This document shows positions 13,101 through 24,315 of a stretch of 64,000 nucleotides of DNA, in pieces. Position numbers and translations under genes: made by a program. The stretch covers positions 1 through 64,000 of the forward strand of contig JAQGDQ010000603.1 in the NCBI GenBank assembly GCA_030141605.1. Reading direction: 5' to 3'. The notes beneath the pieces are model-generated. The model had not been told where the DNA came from. It saw only the letters and a program-made list of their open reading frames with translations, and did no database searches. This DNA is from Tubiluchus corallicola. Lineage: Eukaryota > Priapulida > Priapulimorpha > Priapulimorphida > Tubiluchidae. Numbering within the stretch: the first letter of the stretch is position 1; the number at the start of each line of letters is the position of its first letter.

Positions 13101-16100
13101 TAACTCAAATGTGACATCGGTATCTCAAATGTGGATAGGTGGTAAAGTTTAAGGATGTTAAATTTAATCTTCTTTAATTTCAATTTAATAATTGCTCTTA
13201 AGGTAAAATAACAACGTTATAGGTTCACTAATATTTTGCAAACTTTACAGACCATTGGAACTGTTAGAGAAAACAATGTTTCTTTGTAAGTTGCACTTAA
13301 TAAATGAGTTAATTACCGATTTATTCAAAGTACCGCATCTACATTTGACTTACCTAAGTCACATTTGAACTTACCTAAGTCACATTTGACGTGTAAAACC
13401 TATATAACCTGTACTAACAAAATTATGTATTAAAAATAATATTTGAAAAGCAAAAGAGGAACTAAAAATTAGTAGTACCACTTTGTATTGTGCAAATGGT
13501 TTCTAGCATGGACTTCCTTACACTAATTTGTTAGCTGTCAAGGGCACGCAATGTTTTACTCACCCTGGGTGAATGTATCCACTTTATTGGAACGCATGTT
13601 TCCCTTGATAATGTACCCAAACGATGGTTGTTTTGTAACTTCATACACCAAGCCTGTAATTTCAGTATCCTGGTCTTGAGCTCTTAGGACATTGCTGTTA
13701 AGTCTATACCCGAAGATTCCCTCAGCAATTTCAGGCATTGGCATAATGTGCTGGGCTCCCAGATTCACCATTAAAATCGGTGCAAGGTCGTCGACTGGAG
13801 ATATCAGAATTTTCACGGGCTGCGGGAGGAAACTTTTTCCTGTAAAATCAGGATAAGCATAAAAGCTGGCATGACTTTCGTCGTTGACCACAAACGAAAA
13901 TGAATCTTCTTTAGTCTCAGAACCATCGTGCTGATATGTGATCTTATTGTTAAGCACGTCTTCCATAGTAAAAAAACTGACTTCTTTTTTATCATTGTAC
14001 AATATAGAACCGTAAATTGGAGATTGGGTAATTGTGACACTGAGTTTATCAACAGGCGTGTCTATGTCTTCAATGTTCAGCTCAAAAGATGATATTAATG
14101 CAAAACCACTTTCTACACACATTATGTCTTCATATGACACAACTGGTAACCTATTACCATCGTCTGATATAATTATCTTTAAGACTGTTTTTTGAACTTC
14201 ATATTGATTCAGTACAGCTAATTCAAAACTGTCCAAACTTGTGTCACCGGGATTGGTGGGCACATAAGAAATTTTGCTTTTTATCGCGTCCGAAATGCTA
14301 AATGAAGTCAGTGCAACGCCTTTTTGGTCAGCCGATTCCAAGTAGCCCTTCTGAGGTTGTCTGACGACTGTGCATGTCAGATTTTCTTTTTGTGAGAAAA
14401 GATTTGTGGCTGTAAGAATTTCCTTTTTTACTAAAGTTTTGGCTTGCTCTGATAAAGGTAATCTTTTCTGGATAACTTTAGGAAAGACAATATCAGAACT
14501 CTCTATTGTGACATAAAAATGACAATGGCTGAACACGTTAATGCCATCAGTTATGTTGAACTTAAACACGTCTCGTCCTGCTGATCCCAAACTTTTAAAC
14601 TGAATCATACCAAAACTGACATCAGCCTGTGTGAAGTTACTGCCTTCAGTAAAATTTAAAACCACAGCCCCTGAACGCCTGTCAATCTTTTGTAGGTAAC
14701 CTCTCCTTGGAGCTTCTTCCACAACAAATGTAAGAAACATATCGTCAGAATCGGCATCGGTGGCCTGCAAGTCTGTACTTGATATTGTTTTACGCTCATG
14801 GATTTTCATCAGAATACCTTCGTTGGTAACAAGTTGGGGACGTTCATCATTTATTGATACAATTAAGACATCAACAAGATCTCTGGTAATATGTTTACCA
14901 TCACTGAGTTCAATGCCAAATTGGTCCCTTGTTGTTTCGCTACCATCATGTTTATAGACAATGACGTCAGCAGTTAGTACATCTTTTAATGTGAATACCG
15001 AACAGGGTACGTATTCATTTCCAACGAACTTTAGCAAATTTCCGTGCAGGGGTGAAAGAGTTACCGCAAATGTCAAGGACTGTGCAGCTGGCAGGTCCTG
15101 GTCTGAGACATTCAGCAGAGATGCATCAATGCTCAGAGACTCTCCTTCTTCAACAGAAAACTGCCCTACAAGAAGAAGTGGAGGTTCGTCATTAACTGGT
15201 TCTATTGCAATTGAGAAGTTGCACGTTTCTGACAGATGAAGCCCATCTGAACAGTAAAACAAAAAACTATCACTAGATGGCTCTTCTCCTTGATTGATAC
15301 TCTGGACATAATTGATGACACTTTGTCTTAACTCAGTGTAGGTAAAACTGCTTATTGGTTTTCCACGTCCTGCACTTCGCGAATCCGAGATAGGCAGTAT
15401 ATTTTCTAAATAACCATAGCTTGGCTGTTCGATGATGGTGCAAGTTATAACATCTAATAGCGTATCTGGATCGCTTATGAAAATATCGAATGTGGTCAAT
15501 GTTTGACTTTCACCTTCTGGTACGCTAAAGTTTTTCACAACTATTACATTTGGAGGAATGTTGTCTACTGGCAAAATCACAATGTCGATGATCATTTCTC
15601 GGCTTTCAGTAATATTGTCAAAACCGTCTGCATCAATCAGCTTTAATATAATTTTGTCATGGTCAGGAAGCAACCCAACATCTTCTCCTGTATGATGATA
15701 GATGACGTGTTCTAATCGTAATGTACTTTGATCAAATGTACTAATTGAACTACCATTGATTTTCAATGTACCCTTACTAGGTGGTTGAACAACAACAAAA
15801 TTTAATTGCGAGTCATATGTGTCAATATCTTCACTGTTAATTAGATTCTTGAAAACATTTACAGAGTCGTTCTCCTGCACTTCGACATTCAGGTCGTCAA
15901 CTCCAGTTGTCCTTTTATTACGTACAATTGTTGACTGGGTATTGCAGTTACAAGGCAGAACTTTTACTCGCACAAGAGCAGGAATTCTGTGAATTCCATC
16001 TGAAACTACGACAGAGAACCTGTCATCATTATCGTCGTTAAGAGATCCATTGTGCGTATAAAAAATATGCTTTTGTTCTAAGTCATTTTTTGAAAAAGTT

Positions 16101-18487
16101 TGTCCAGCTTTCATAAGATGCCCAGTAAGTAAGAGAAACCCATTTTGAGGTACTAATGACAGAATGAAGACAAGATCACTGGGAGATGTATCATCATCAA
16201 AAACATCTAATATGTTATTATCAATGATGTTGAACCCATTTTCTTTCACACTAAACCCGGTGCTTTTCACAACAGGTGGCTTATTGTTAACAGGATAAAG
16301 ACGTATTTGGAAACTCAGATTTTCTATAGAATTATTGGCAGAATCTGTCACTGCAAACTCAAAGTAAGCAACGTTAAATACAAAACGTGGTATAAATTTG
16401 TCATCTTCATCTGGTGGTTCATATGATATTTGTCTGCGATTGATATCCAACTGAGTAAAGCGAGTGATTTCCATCCTTGGGTGCTCCGTCCTGATTATTT
16501 TACCCATGGAAGAGTTTGCAGTCTTGCTGTAAGGACCCTTTACCAATGAGAAAGCAATATTTTCATCTGTTCCGTCTGTATCTACAAAGCACAACTCAGT
16601 TCTAGAAAGAGGCGTGGTCTGGTAATCATAAACGAAAAGTTTTTGCGAAGCGTTTTTGCATCGTTTTGGGGGATTTTTGTCAATAGGAAGGACAGTCATA
16701 GTAAACGCGTACGGCGGGGAAATTTCGAGGGTTGGACTTTCACTCTGTAGAACGAATGTAACGATATCAATTATAGACGCTTCACTGAGTTTGTTATGCT
16801 GATGGCAGTAATGCAATCTTCCGAGCGAGACATCAGATTGCTTCCAGCGATACACTTTCCTATCAAAACTATCATATTCAGATGACTTTAGGAAGAAGTG
16901 GCCAAATTTTGTGTACGGCTTAATTAAAACGAACTCTACATCTGCATCATTAGAATTTATAGCAACAGCTGCAAGCATGCCCGAGGTAATCTGCACACTC
17001 CCTCCGTGGAAAACAGCAGCGCCAAGGTTGTTTGTGAGAACAGGATGTCCAACTTCAGCTGATATCGTAACAGGAAATAAAAACTCTGCTACATGTTGCC
17101 TATCGGAGACATTAAAAATGATGTTGTCAGTAGCAGCATCGTCACCATTATGCAAGTATGCAACTTGTCCTGCATCAAGCTCTTCATAGGTAAACATTGT
17201 TTTGGGTTCCATCTGCACCATTAGTGTCCCGTGGGTCAGGCCAGACATGACTCCCAGCGTCACATCATTGATATTGTCCTTGTCATCTATTTTTAAATTT
17301 TTATTACTGCATAAAATCTGAGCCCTTCCTTTGCGAACAGTTAATCCCGTGTTGGTTAATATGATAGGGGCTAAACTGGTTAAAGGATTTACAACAATAA
17401 CAAGTGTGAAAGGCTCTGACACTGCACCATTGGTGTCAATAACCACAAGCTTAGCTTGCAATACCTTTTTTCTGTCACCGTTGAAGCCTGAAGGTTTAAA
17501 TGCAATTAAGCGGTCTGAAACACTTTTCTGATAAAAGAATTTGATCGAAGTATTGTCCTCGTCAGTATGAATCATCGAACCATATCTGACATCGAACGAT
17601 TCGGTAATGTTGAAAATGAGTAAATCCGACGAATCTTCAATGTCACATGCAGATAAGATTTTGGAAGTAATGGCAGTAGTTGCAAATTGGTTGACTTCTA
17701 GGTGAAGTGAGGCGTCATCATTTAACCTTGGTGGGTTGTTTCTACCTCCGCCCACCGTTTCAACATTTACGTATATGTATTCGTGCTCTGATTTCCCATC
17801 TTGCAAATTAGTTATTTGCACTTCAAGTGGAATAAAATCGACATTGTTTGTGTCATTGAGGGCAGTGTGCTCATAGGTAGTATTGCTTGTCACAAACTTA
17901 TTACATTCAAGGTATTGGGCGTCCACATTCTTTAGAACACCAGCACGAGGGAAAAGATCACCTCCAAAACGATTTCCATTTAATTTAACCAAACAAAAAT
18001 GCGTTTTGCGATTGTACTTAAACTCTAGTACATCTTTGTCAATTTCAGCACTTTCATTAAATTTTACACGCAGCGGTTTTTTAACGTAGACAAACTTGTG
18101 CTGTACTGACGTTTCTATCTTCACGTTCATCAGGAATGACTTTACCAACGACTTATTGCTGGAATCAACTCTTAACTGTCCACGAATTTGGTCCTGATCA
18201 ACATGAGGAAAACCGTAGTGAGAGTAGGTCACCTGTTTGGGTTCAAAATCACACGGAAACCATACCGGTGACAATTTGCCCACAAATTGGAAAGCAGGAA
18301 CTTTATGCAGATGTATAAAGCACGTGTCATTGCTGTACTTTGCAGCTACCGGCAAGTTTCTTCGGGAGAGGTGCACAGTTCCTCCTAGCGGCACGGTAAG
18401 CCAATTATTCTGTGAAACCAGGTAGTCAGAAGCAGAAATGGTAGTGATTGAAACAAACACAATAATTATCACATTAACACGAAGCAT
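1..18487 (-). CDS. FREM2-like: FRAS1-related extracellular matrix (FREM-type) protein, 5' part of gene
   Basis: Coding exons seen: 13564-18487, 727-816 and 1-39 (running off the window). The product has a signal peptide, an N-terminal region of about 225 residues, then 12 CSPG repeats. Repeat starts lie near residues 248, 366, 478, 602, 733, 853, 974, 1097, 1212, 1329, 1441 and 1565, most marked by N-D/N-x-P-P-like borders. Twelve CSPG repeats with no preceding VWC or furin-like repeats is the FREM1/2/3 layout rather than FRAS1. Known members are basement-membrane proteins at epithelial-mesenchymal borders; Calx-beta domains would be expected downstream, outside the window. The exon 1-2 join gives TFTQ-A-NINDGNVSY, a typical CSPG segment, at phase 1. 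A single huge first exon holding the CSPG block is, as I recall, also seen in vertebrate FREM2/FREM3. The exact paralogue is uncertain. Confidence 0.92.
727..816 (-). CDS. FREM2-like: FREM-like exon 2 (inside CSPG repeat 12)
   Basis: A 90-nt exon between a TATTTTATTTCAG acceptor and a GTAAAA donor, phase 1 to phase 1. It reads ANINDGNVSYILKTG...DYFLFDLIDR, the second half of a CSPG repeat. It continues the last words of exon 1 in frame across a 12.7-kb intron, which is the main reason for joining them. Confidence 0.85.
957..1255 (+). repeat. Imperfect trinucleotide repeat (TTG/CTG-rich)
   Basis: About 300 bp of degenerate TTG, CTG, GTC and GTT triplets, producing overlapping spurious open frames on both strands. 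Confidence 0.85.
2251..2789 (+). mobile_element. TTAA-flanked MITE, family T1, copy 1
   Basis: About 540 bp, ending in TCCGGTTTTCCT then TTAA; the left end reads TTAC then ATGAAAACCGGATGG, a slightly decayed form. Collinear over its length with 34400-34960 (shared GCTACGCGCGGCTCAGTGAA core). No ORF. The TTAA target suggests mobilisation by a piggyBac-type transposase; that is inference. Confidence 0.75.
3618..4076 (+). mobile_element. TTAA-flanked MITE, piggyBac-like ends
   Basis: Left TTAA (3614-3617) is followed by CCCTTTCAGTCCC; the right end is GGGTATGAAAGGG then TTAA (4077-4080). About 459 bp. An internal TCCCACGGGATAC motif occurs twice. CCC ends with TTAA duplication are the piggyBac pattern. 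Confidence 0.7.
4464..4640 (+). repeat. Dispersed 175-bp repeat ending in (GA)n, copy 1
   Basis: Near-identical to 46127-46300: both start at GATCTGGGTAAGAAAATTG and end with ATTAGCAAG running into GA repeats. Contains a short imperfect hairpin around AAGCTACTAAGATAG. Could be a SINE-like element with a microsatellite tail; no polymerase III boxes recognised. Confidence 0.6.
4621..4914 (+). repeat. (GA)n/(GT)n compound microsatellite
   Basis: About 295 bp alternating GA, GT and GAGT runs. The open frame on the minus strand here is a by-product. Confidence 0.95.
6307..6581 (+). repeat. 69-bp tandem repeat, four copies
   Basis: Units begin CTGTATAGATCCAAGTTG and end ATTTTACTGGTTTTATTACAG; unit 3 is one base shorter. 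Each unit ends in a splice-acceptor-like string on the plus strand, but the host intron is transcribed from the other strand. Confidence 0.9.
6958..7660 (+). mobile_element. LINE fragment (end of ORF2 and 3' UTR), degenerate
   Basis: The frame at 6958-7218 contains KLHLLFNCSLVDQEVRKNLI and ends KFIQVVKDIIYKN, resembling the LLFxC...R end of CR1/L2-like reverse transcriptases. It is followed by an AT-rich 3' region closing in ATAATAATAATA. Family-level resemblance only. Confidence 0.45.
7900..8232 (+). mobile_element. LINE-like 3' tail
   Basis: AT-rich tail containing GACTCGAAAGCTCATGCTCC, which recurs in varied form at 23,930, and ending in an ATTGAATTGAATTGAA simple repeat, as non-LTR elements often do. 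No coding left. Confidence 0.4.
10117..10467 (+). repeat. (ATC)n then (ATTC)n/(GTTC)n microsatellite
   Basis: About 80 bp of ATC followed by about 270 bp of ATTC with a GTTC block, giving artefact frames of poly-Asp, poly-Met, poly-Ile and IHSF repeats. Confidence 0.97.
11190..11640 (+). mobile_element. LINE fragment with frameshift
   Basis: One frame reads KRQLFNAYCTTFYCMSTW; after a frame change it continues VAYNVSTRKLFNFSYAT. Both resemble the LFNTYCSSFYG...AxRKLxNLPYxTH region of CR1/L2-type reverse transcriptases. The 3' tail ends in AATCTAAATCTAAAATCT. Confidence 0.5.
11833..12426 (+). repeat. 54-bp tandem repeat, about 11 copies
   Basis: Unit: GGAAGCTAAACACCCTAACA, then a short GGAACCGCCA segment, then CATTGTTGTAATGTTTAGAC. 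Because 54 is a multiple of three, both strands stay open (211 codons on minus). Units differ by point changes, with no sign of coding selection. Confidence 0.93.
13026..13407 (+). mobile_element. MITE family T4, short copy (TATAGGTTTTACATGTC ends)
   Basis: Inverted ends TATATAGGTTTTACATGTCA and TGACGTGTAAAACCTATATA, with subterminal CTCAAATGT motifs on the left and ACATTTGACTTACC motifs on the right. Matches the ends of 39896-40648. No ORF. Confidence 0.7.
13564..18487 (-). CDS. FREM2-like: FREM-like exon 1 (signal peptide, N-terminal region, CSPG repeats 1-12)
   Basis: An uninterrupted frame of 1641 codons plus one base. The chosen start is the ATG at 18485-18487 because MLRVNVIIIVFVSITTISA is a good signal peptide. 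The frame stays open upstream to an ATG at 18707-18709, but that stretch is Arg/Cys-rich, would bury the signal sequence and lies right below a TATA-like motif, so it is probably 5' UTR. The exon ends in ACCCAGG before a consensus GTGAGT donor (phase 1). An RNKR dibasic motif lies at 15911-15922 between repeats 5 and 6. Many N-x-S/T sites fit a secreted protein. Confidence 0.93.
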
Positions 18488-18727
18488 GCTGCCTCGCTTA
18501 ACCCTGCTGCAGCTCTGCATGCACACACGCTGGAATAAAACCAGACTGCACTTTGCATAAAAACGTGCAACGGGATTTTTACAACTTCTTAACGCATGTG
18601 CCCCGGCTTCTCGTAAAAGTGACGTCATGTCGGGCGCTTGAACTCGCAGCGCTTTGGAATCCCGAAGGAAAGGAAAGCCGTGTTTCAATGTCAAGTTGAA
18701 CTCTAACAATGATGATGATAGACTGTC

Positions 18728-18738
18728 CTATATATTAA
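18728..18738 (-). promoter_or_regulatory. TATA-like motif upstream of the FREM-like gene
   Basis: On the minus strand TTAATATATAGG lies about 245 bp upstream of the chosen ATG (18487) and about 20-25 bp upstream of the alternative ATG at 18709. If used, transcription would begin near 18,700, leaving about 215 nt of 5' UTR and excluding the upstream ATG. This is motif evidence only. Confidence 0.25.
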
Positions 18739-18912
18739 GAAGTCTGGAAAACCATAAGCAAGGACAAACGGTGAACAATAATGTTCGTTAAAAATGATGA
18801 TGTTGCAGAACGGAGGTGCTGCACCATTGATGCGAATTGTTAATTTTAGCTAATCCTAGCAATTGCGATCGGTTAAACTTACTTAATATTTCATTCACCT
18901 GGAATCAAGGCT

Positions 18913-19632
18913 GGCAGTACGTTACGGTACGGCACGAAATTACGGTACAGCACGGAAAAAATGCTTAAAAGTACGGTACGAAATGATGGTACGGTACGGA
19001 AAAAATGCTTAAAAGTACGGCACGAAATGATGCTTAAAAGTACAGTGCGGTAAAATAGTTAAAAGTACAGTACGGAAAAAATGCTAAAAAGTACGGTACG
19101 GAAAAATGGTTAAAAGTACGGTACGAGAGTATGGTACGGTACGGAAAAAATGCTTAAAAGTACGGTACGAGATTATGGTACGGTACGGAAAAAATGCTTA
19201 AAAGTACGGTACGAAATTTTGGTACGGTACGGAAAAAATGCTTAAAAGTACGGTACGAAATTGCGGTACGGTACGGAAAAATGCTTAAAAGTACGGTACG
19301 AGATTATGGTACGGTACAGAAAAAATGCTTAAAATTACGGTACGAAATTGTGGTACGGTACGGAAAAAATGCTTAAAAGTACGGTACGAAATTGCGGTAC
19401 GGTACGGAAAAAATGCTAAAAAGTACGGTACGGAAAAAATGCTTAAAATTATGGTACGAAATTGTGGTACGGTACGGAAAAAATGCTTAAAAGTACGGTA
19501 CGAAATTGTGGTACGGTACGGAAAAAATGCTTAAAAGTACGGTACGAAAAAATGGTTAAAAGTACGGTACGGAAAAATGCTTAAAAGTGCGGTACGAAAT
19601 TACGGTACGGTATTTTTTCAACAGAATGGTAC
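18913..19632 (+). repeat. GTACGG-rich tandem array
   Basis: About 700 bp of irregular units built from AAAAATGCTTAAAAGTACGG and TACGAAATTGTGGTACGGTA. It sits within about 430 bp upstream of the FREM-like start. GTAC and CGTAC palindromes recur; it produces artefact frames reading KVRYEIAVRYGKN. Confidence 0.92.
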
Positions 19633-20126
19633 AGTACTAGTGTGGCTTTTGTAATCTAAAATAAATAGTATGAAAGTTCTAGTACGCAGTATTAGGTTAT
19701 TAGATTAGAGTATTAGATTATTGGCAGTGTTAGATTACTTAAAAATGCACTTTTCTCTACCCAGCAAATACATCGCAGTTCATTTGGTTGATTTCTTGGC
19801 AAATAGGCGCATGCATGAAACCTCAATCCAGTCTTTCCTTGTACCAGTCAGTCTAGCTGTGTATTTGAAATGCGGGTATCAAATATATAAACTAACAACA
19901 GTGTGATGCAAGCTGCGTTCTCGAGAGTGATTCGCGGCTTCTAAACTAAAGATACGTAATACTCTTCGGAAGTTTGGATGTTCAAAGAAATTCTGTTTAC
20001 TCCTCCTAGCTGGCAGCAGAAGAACGATAATGGGAAAACAAGGAGAACAAAGTCACTGGAAAGTAAAAAAACGAGCTTTATGGTGCAGAAATTTCCCATA
20101 GAGAAAAATGTTGGTTGTAACATTAA

Positions 20127-20561
20127 AGGACAAGAAAAGGGGTACATGAAGTTGGTTTCAGAAAAATCGCCTTAAAAATGATATTACTTTATAGCAATTT
20201 TATGCGTATATCTTACTCGCACTGAAAGGAATTTTAGTTTGTTCTCATTTTAAATCTCCCGCAATACTGTTCCGAAGTCTCCATTTTATGACGTCAGGTA
20301 CCAAATGTAAATGAAGGGAAGAGAAAGCCATGTTAAGTTATATCTCAAAAGACTCCGTGCAAATCTATATTACTTAGATTTTCGCTTACCTACTAGAAAG
20401 ACTTATGTAACTAGAAAAGAAAATTATTAATTATTTAAAATGTTTTCACCAATTGGTGAAATGTCACTGACTCACACTCCAGGGCGCACCACTCAGTGAC
20501 CAAAAACGTATTTTTAATCATATTGACAAGATACAGTAATTTTAAAGGGTTTTCTTGTGCT
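20127..20561 (+). mobile_element. TTAA-flanked MITE, family T3, complete copy
   Basis: TTAA at 20123-20126 and 20562-20565 bracket inverted ends AGGACAAGAAAAGGGG and GGGTTTTCTTGTGCT. 435 bp, no ORF. Related partial copies at 41740-42180, 56600-57250 (inverted) and 24860-25100. Confidence 0.7.
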
Positions 20562-20821
20562 TTAAGCCCTGGCTTAAACTTTTGCATCACTTTAACAAAA
20601 TTCACGCATTATTGCAGACTGCGCAATCGCTGAGCGATATTAAAAAAACACGACTTGAATTGAGTAGTTGAACATTATTTTCCACCATATGTATACACGC
20701 AAACTTTTAACACAAAGCGCGAGGCATATAAATTGAAAGTGCATTTCCTTATACACAAAGTAAGAGGTGAACTAGCTTCCATTAGTTCAACAATACGTAT
20801 TTCTAGCAGATGGCGACACCA

Positions 20822-21300
20822 CCTCTTATTTATTTATTTATTACTGTTTATTTATTTTGACATTTATACATATATTAAAATTGTATAAAAGAAAGAATTA
20901 GCGGCGCATGCGCATTAGAAAACATAAAATATGCACGAAAATAAAATTTCTAAAAACAGTAAGCTAAAATTGAATATCTCTTATTAAAAAGTTCCTAGTA
21001 AATTGCACCTAAATGTGAATTATATACTATATACAACACGCTTTATACAATAATACGATTCGGAGAGAATCAATTACGCCAATGGCAATGTTACATGTTT
21101 CGGATAAAGTTGCAATAGGGCAGTAAATTAACATCAGTTAATCTTTTAGTGAAAACTGACAAATTGGTAGCGAGAATTACATGAGAGTACAGAGCATTCC
21201 AAATATTTACAACTCTGTCAGCCAATGAAAATTTTGATGCGTTTAATATCGAGAAAGACGTAAACAGTTTAAAGTTGTGATCACGCAAGTGATTGGTTGA
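20822..21300 (-). mobile_element. 5'-truncated LINE (C-terminus of ORF2), minus strand
   Basis: The minus frame at 21091-21288 reads RDHNFKLFTSFSILNASKF and ADRVVNIWNALYSHVILATN, the RxxxFFxNRVVxxWNSLP C-terminal signature of jockey/CR1-type reverse transcriptases. The 3' side ends in an AATAAATAAATA tail (20823-20865). Confidence 0.65.
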
Positions 21301-21439
21301 AGCATAAAGGAAAAATCATCAAAACTTAAGCGTGCAATGCCCAAAGTAGTGGCATCTATCGACAAAAAAGCGAACGTCAAAAACTGATATCTCTTTAAAA
21401 ACTTTGGCAATAGACTTCATGCTACTAACTAGTTAATCT

Positions 21440-22071
21440 TGCATCTTATATTGTTAATCGCATCACAAATCAAACCTCTACAACAGAATTAAGAACAATG
21501 TTCAAAATCCCAATTTTACAAGCACATAAAGACTTCTACACAATCCTCTTTTTATATAAATACATCAACAATATTAACACGCCCTTCATCAAAAATAAGC
21601 TTCCACTCCTCTTGGAGCCAACATTAAATCCAAGAACACACAATATTAAACAAATACGCACTAATAACAAATACGGCAACAATTCTATCACTAAACAAGG
21701 AGTTCAACTTTGGAGTACCCTACCATCAAATTTAAAACAAATCAAGTCGACGAATTCAAATCAAAATAAACATACATACATTAAATCGTTTTGAAAACCC
21801 TACATACGTAAACGATAATATATATTCATCCGCAAATTTTATTTACCCACGTCCATTTTAAATTATATGCATATATTGTATATAGTCTATTATAATTTCC
21901 GTGTAACATTATAATGTATATTTTATTTTAAATTTTTGGCACAATAGTTCCTAGTTTGCACTGGACGCATTTGCCTTTAACAGTTGTGTGAATTTTATTC
22001 TCATGCTGCGATGTTCTTTTATGCTTTTATAGTTATGAAAATCGATTTTTTATGGCAAATAAAGATTACCA
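21440..22071 (+). mobile_element. 5'-truncated LINE (C-terminus of ORF2), plus strand
   Basis: The frame ending at 21794 contains KYGNNSITKQGVQLWSTLPS, a YGxxSxxxxGxxLWNxLP reverse-transcriptase C-terminal signature. The 3' UTR includes GCACTGGACGCATTTGCC and ends GGCAAATAAAGATTA, running into (CA)n. The same tail recurs at 39,698 (inverted) and 46,667. Confidence 0.65.
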
Positions 22072-22293
<222 letters not shown>

Positions 22294-22939
22294 ATGAAGC
22301 TTAAATGAAATGTCTCACTAGCTCGAACTTTAGCCTTTTACACTGAACTTAAGTAAAAGTTAAGGAATGAAGGACAAAGTCGATCAAGATTTCCATTTGT
22401 TTTATTTCATCTCTGACCCACAATGGTGGCATTGAAACGTAGCTATAAAGAAACCTGCAGCCCTGAGCTGTTTTTGTTAAGATATTTTTTGTTTAGTCAA
22501 TGTAAACATGATGGATGGTACAAGTTAATGGACTGTAAACCGGAACAACTCGATAACGCAGCTGCCAGTAAGTGTGAAAATATTTTCCCAACAGACACGT
22601 ACGCCACAAAACACGTCACTTAACGGTAGACATCCATATAATCAGGTTTAGTGTAGTTTTGCACTGAGGTAAACAAATCACTTAATGTTGGAGCATTTGG
22701 TCAAGCATCATCCTTTCCCAGTTAATTTAGAAGGCTGAAGTTTTATCCCAAGGAAAGATTTTCATTTAACAGAACCTATTAATGCCTTAAATTCCAATAG
22801 GGTCGACTATAATGACTAATTTTGTTAACGATATCAATCATGTGTTATTGTTTAATCCACTTGTTTGGGGTATACATAAAATTAAGTATAAGAGCCTAAT
22901 TATTATGGATTATCAATGGTTGTCTATTCTGGCTGTTTA

Positions 22940-23502
22940 AAGTGGCGTTTAGCAGACATCCGGAATGCGTATGCGTTATGCGTTCGCATTACAGATTTAG
23001 ATTTAATAGATTTATTTCGCAATAAACATATACATATACATTACATGTGCATCGATAATCAGTTTTTTGTTAATACAAAAAGTATGGTTAATACAATTCA
23101 TGAATTCTGCGCTAGAGACCTAAGAAGCTAGCTTATGGTAGGCCACTAGAATTAGCTACGAAAAAAATTACAATATATACAGATACAATATTACAATATA
23201 TACAAATATAAATACGGGTGGGAAGTAATAAAAATATTATTATACTAGAGGGGAAGTTTTTGAAAATGAAAAACAACAAATCATGATTGAGTGATCAGTT
23301 ATATGTTTCAAGTAAATTTGATTTATAATTTTTTTAAATATGGACAGATAAAAATCAGTTTATATATGTATATATATTCAATGTACCCGTATATCAGATC
23401 TGCGTTATAGTTTCTGCAGCTATTTTCTATTGATTTTTATACGCAGATATTTCGCAGATGGATAACGCATTCCGGATGTCAGGTAATTTAAACGCAACTT
23501 AA
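22940..23502 (+). mobile_element. MITE with ATCCGGAATGCG inverted ends
   Basis: Left GTGGCGTTTAGCAGACATCC-GGAATGCG; right CGCATTCCGGATGTCAGG...TTTAAACGCAAC, an imperfect inverse with short gaps. AT-rich centre, no ORF. Confidence 0.6.
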
Positions 23503-23879
23503 GTCAGACATGAAGTAGAAAGCTAGAAAGCAGGAACTTTCAGCTCTTAATTACGAAAATCTTGTCTGAAATGAAAATTGCAGCTCTTAAGGTAAGTTGG
23601 ATAAGGATGAAGCAATAATACTCCTAATTTGTTCAAGCAAAATGTCTTCAGGCACATGAAATTTACTTACCATATTAATAAAATGAAACAGTCATCAAAA
23701 TATAATGCTATTAAAGTATAGTCATCAGTTTCGCGTGAAATGAAAACTCTTAATCTTTATCAATTTAAAAAAGCGTCAAAGAATTACTTACTACAACGGT
23801 ATAATTAACTCACAATTTTACTCACCCTGATCTTAAGTTACTAACAAAACTTATTTTGTTCTAATGTACGTTATAACTG

Positions 23880-24315
23880 ATGAAAATACTATGTAATGTT
23901 AATTGTCAATTGTTCCACTTATCTGGAGGAGGACTCGAAAGCATAATGCTCCTTCCCTCGCCCTTTGTATTATTTTTGAGCAGAATCCAGAGTGCTTCGT
24001 CATCTCATGAGCCGAATCTTCACAAGCCACTCTTCCTACCCTTTTGAACATTCTTTTATCCATCACTTCTATCCTTACTTTGCACAACTCTTTTTTTAAA
24101 TTGCCTAAAAACCTTCGGTTTTTTTGTTCTTTTTTCTCATTTTTTGGACGTGTTTACAATGGTGCAAGCACCTAACAAGTTTTACTTCTGGTTCTTGCCA
24201 TTTACTATATGCACGCTGTCATATAATCTTTATTATTAATATCTATTTTTTACCAGTGTTTCTTGATATTGTATTTGTATTTACACTTCCAAATAAATTT
24301 ATTATTATTATTATT
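23880..24315 (+). mobile_element. LINE-like 3' tail
   Basis: Contains GAGGACTCGAAAGCATAATG, similar to the tail near 8,080, and ends CCAAATAAATTTATTATTATTATTA. No convincing coding remains. Confidence 0.4.

Larger units (their letters stand above)
817..13563 (-). other. Intron 1 of the FREM-like gene (12.7 kb)
   Basis: Bounded by the GTGAGT donor at 13558-13563 and the CAG acceptor at 817-819. It holds no exon that I can support. Contents: trinucleotide repeats, several MITEs, LINE fragments and four tandem arrays, listed separately. I see nothing notable in 1260-2250, 2800-3610, 4915-6300, 8240-10,110, 10,470-11,170 and 12,430-13,020. Confidence 0.8.

Noticed and set aside
16911-17189. Plus-strand frames within 13.8-18.4 kb
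   Set aside because: Antisense shadows of the long FREM-like exon.
18488-18709. N-terminal extension of the FREM-like protein from the ATG at 18709
   Set aside because: It would place 74 Arg/Cys-rich residues before a clear signal peptide and starts at or next to the likely transcription start.
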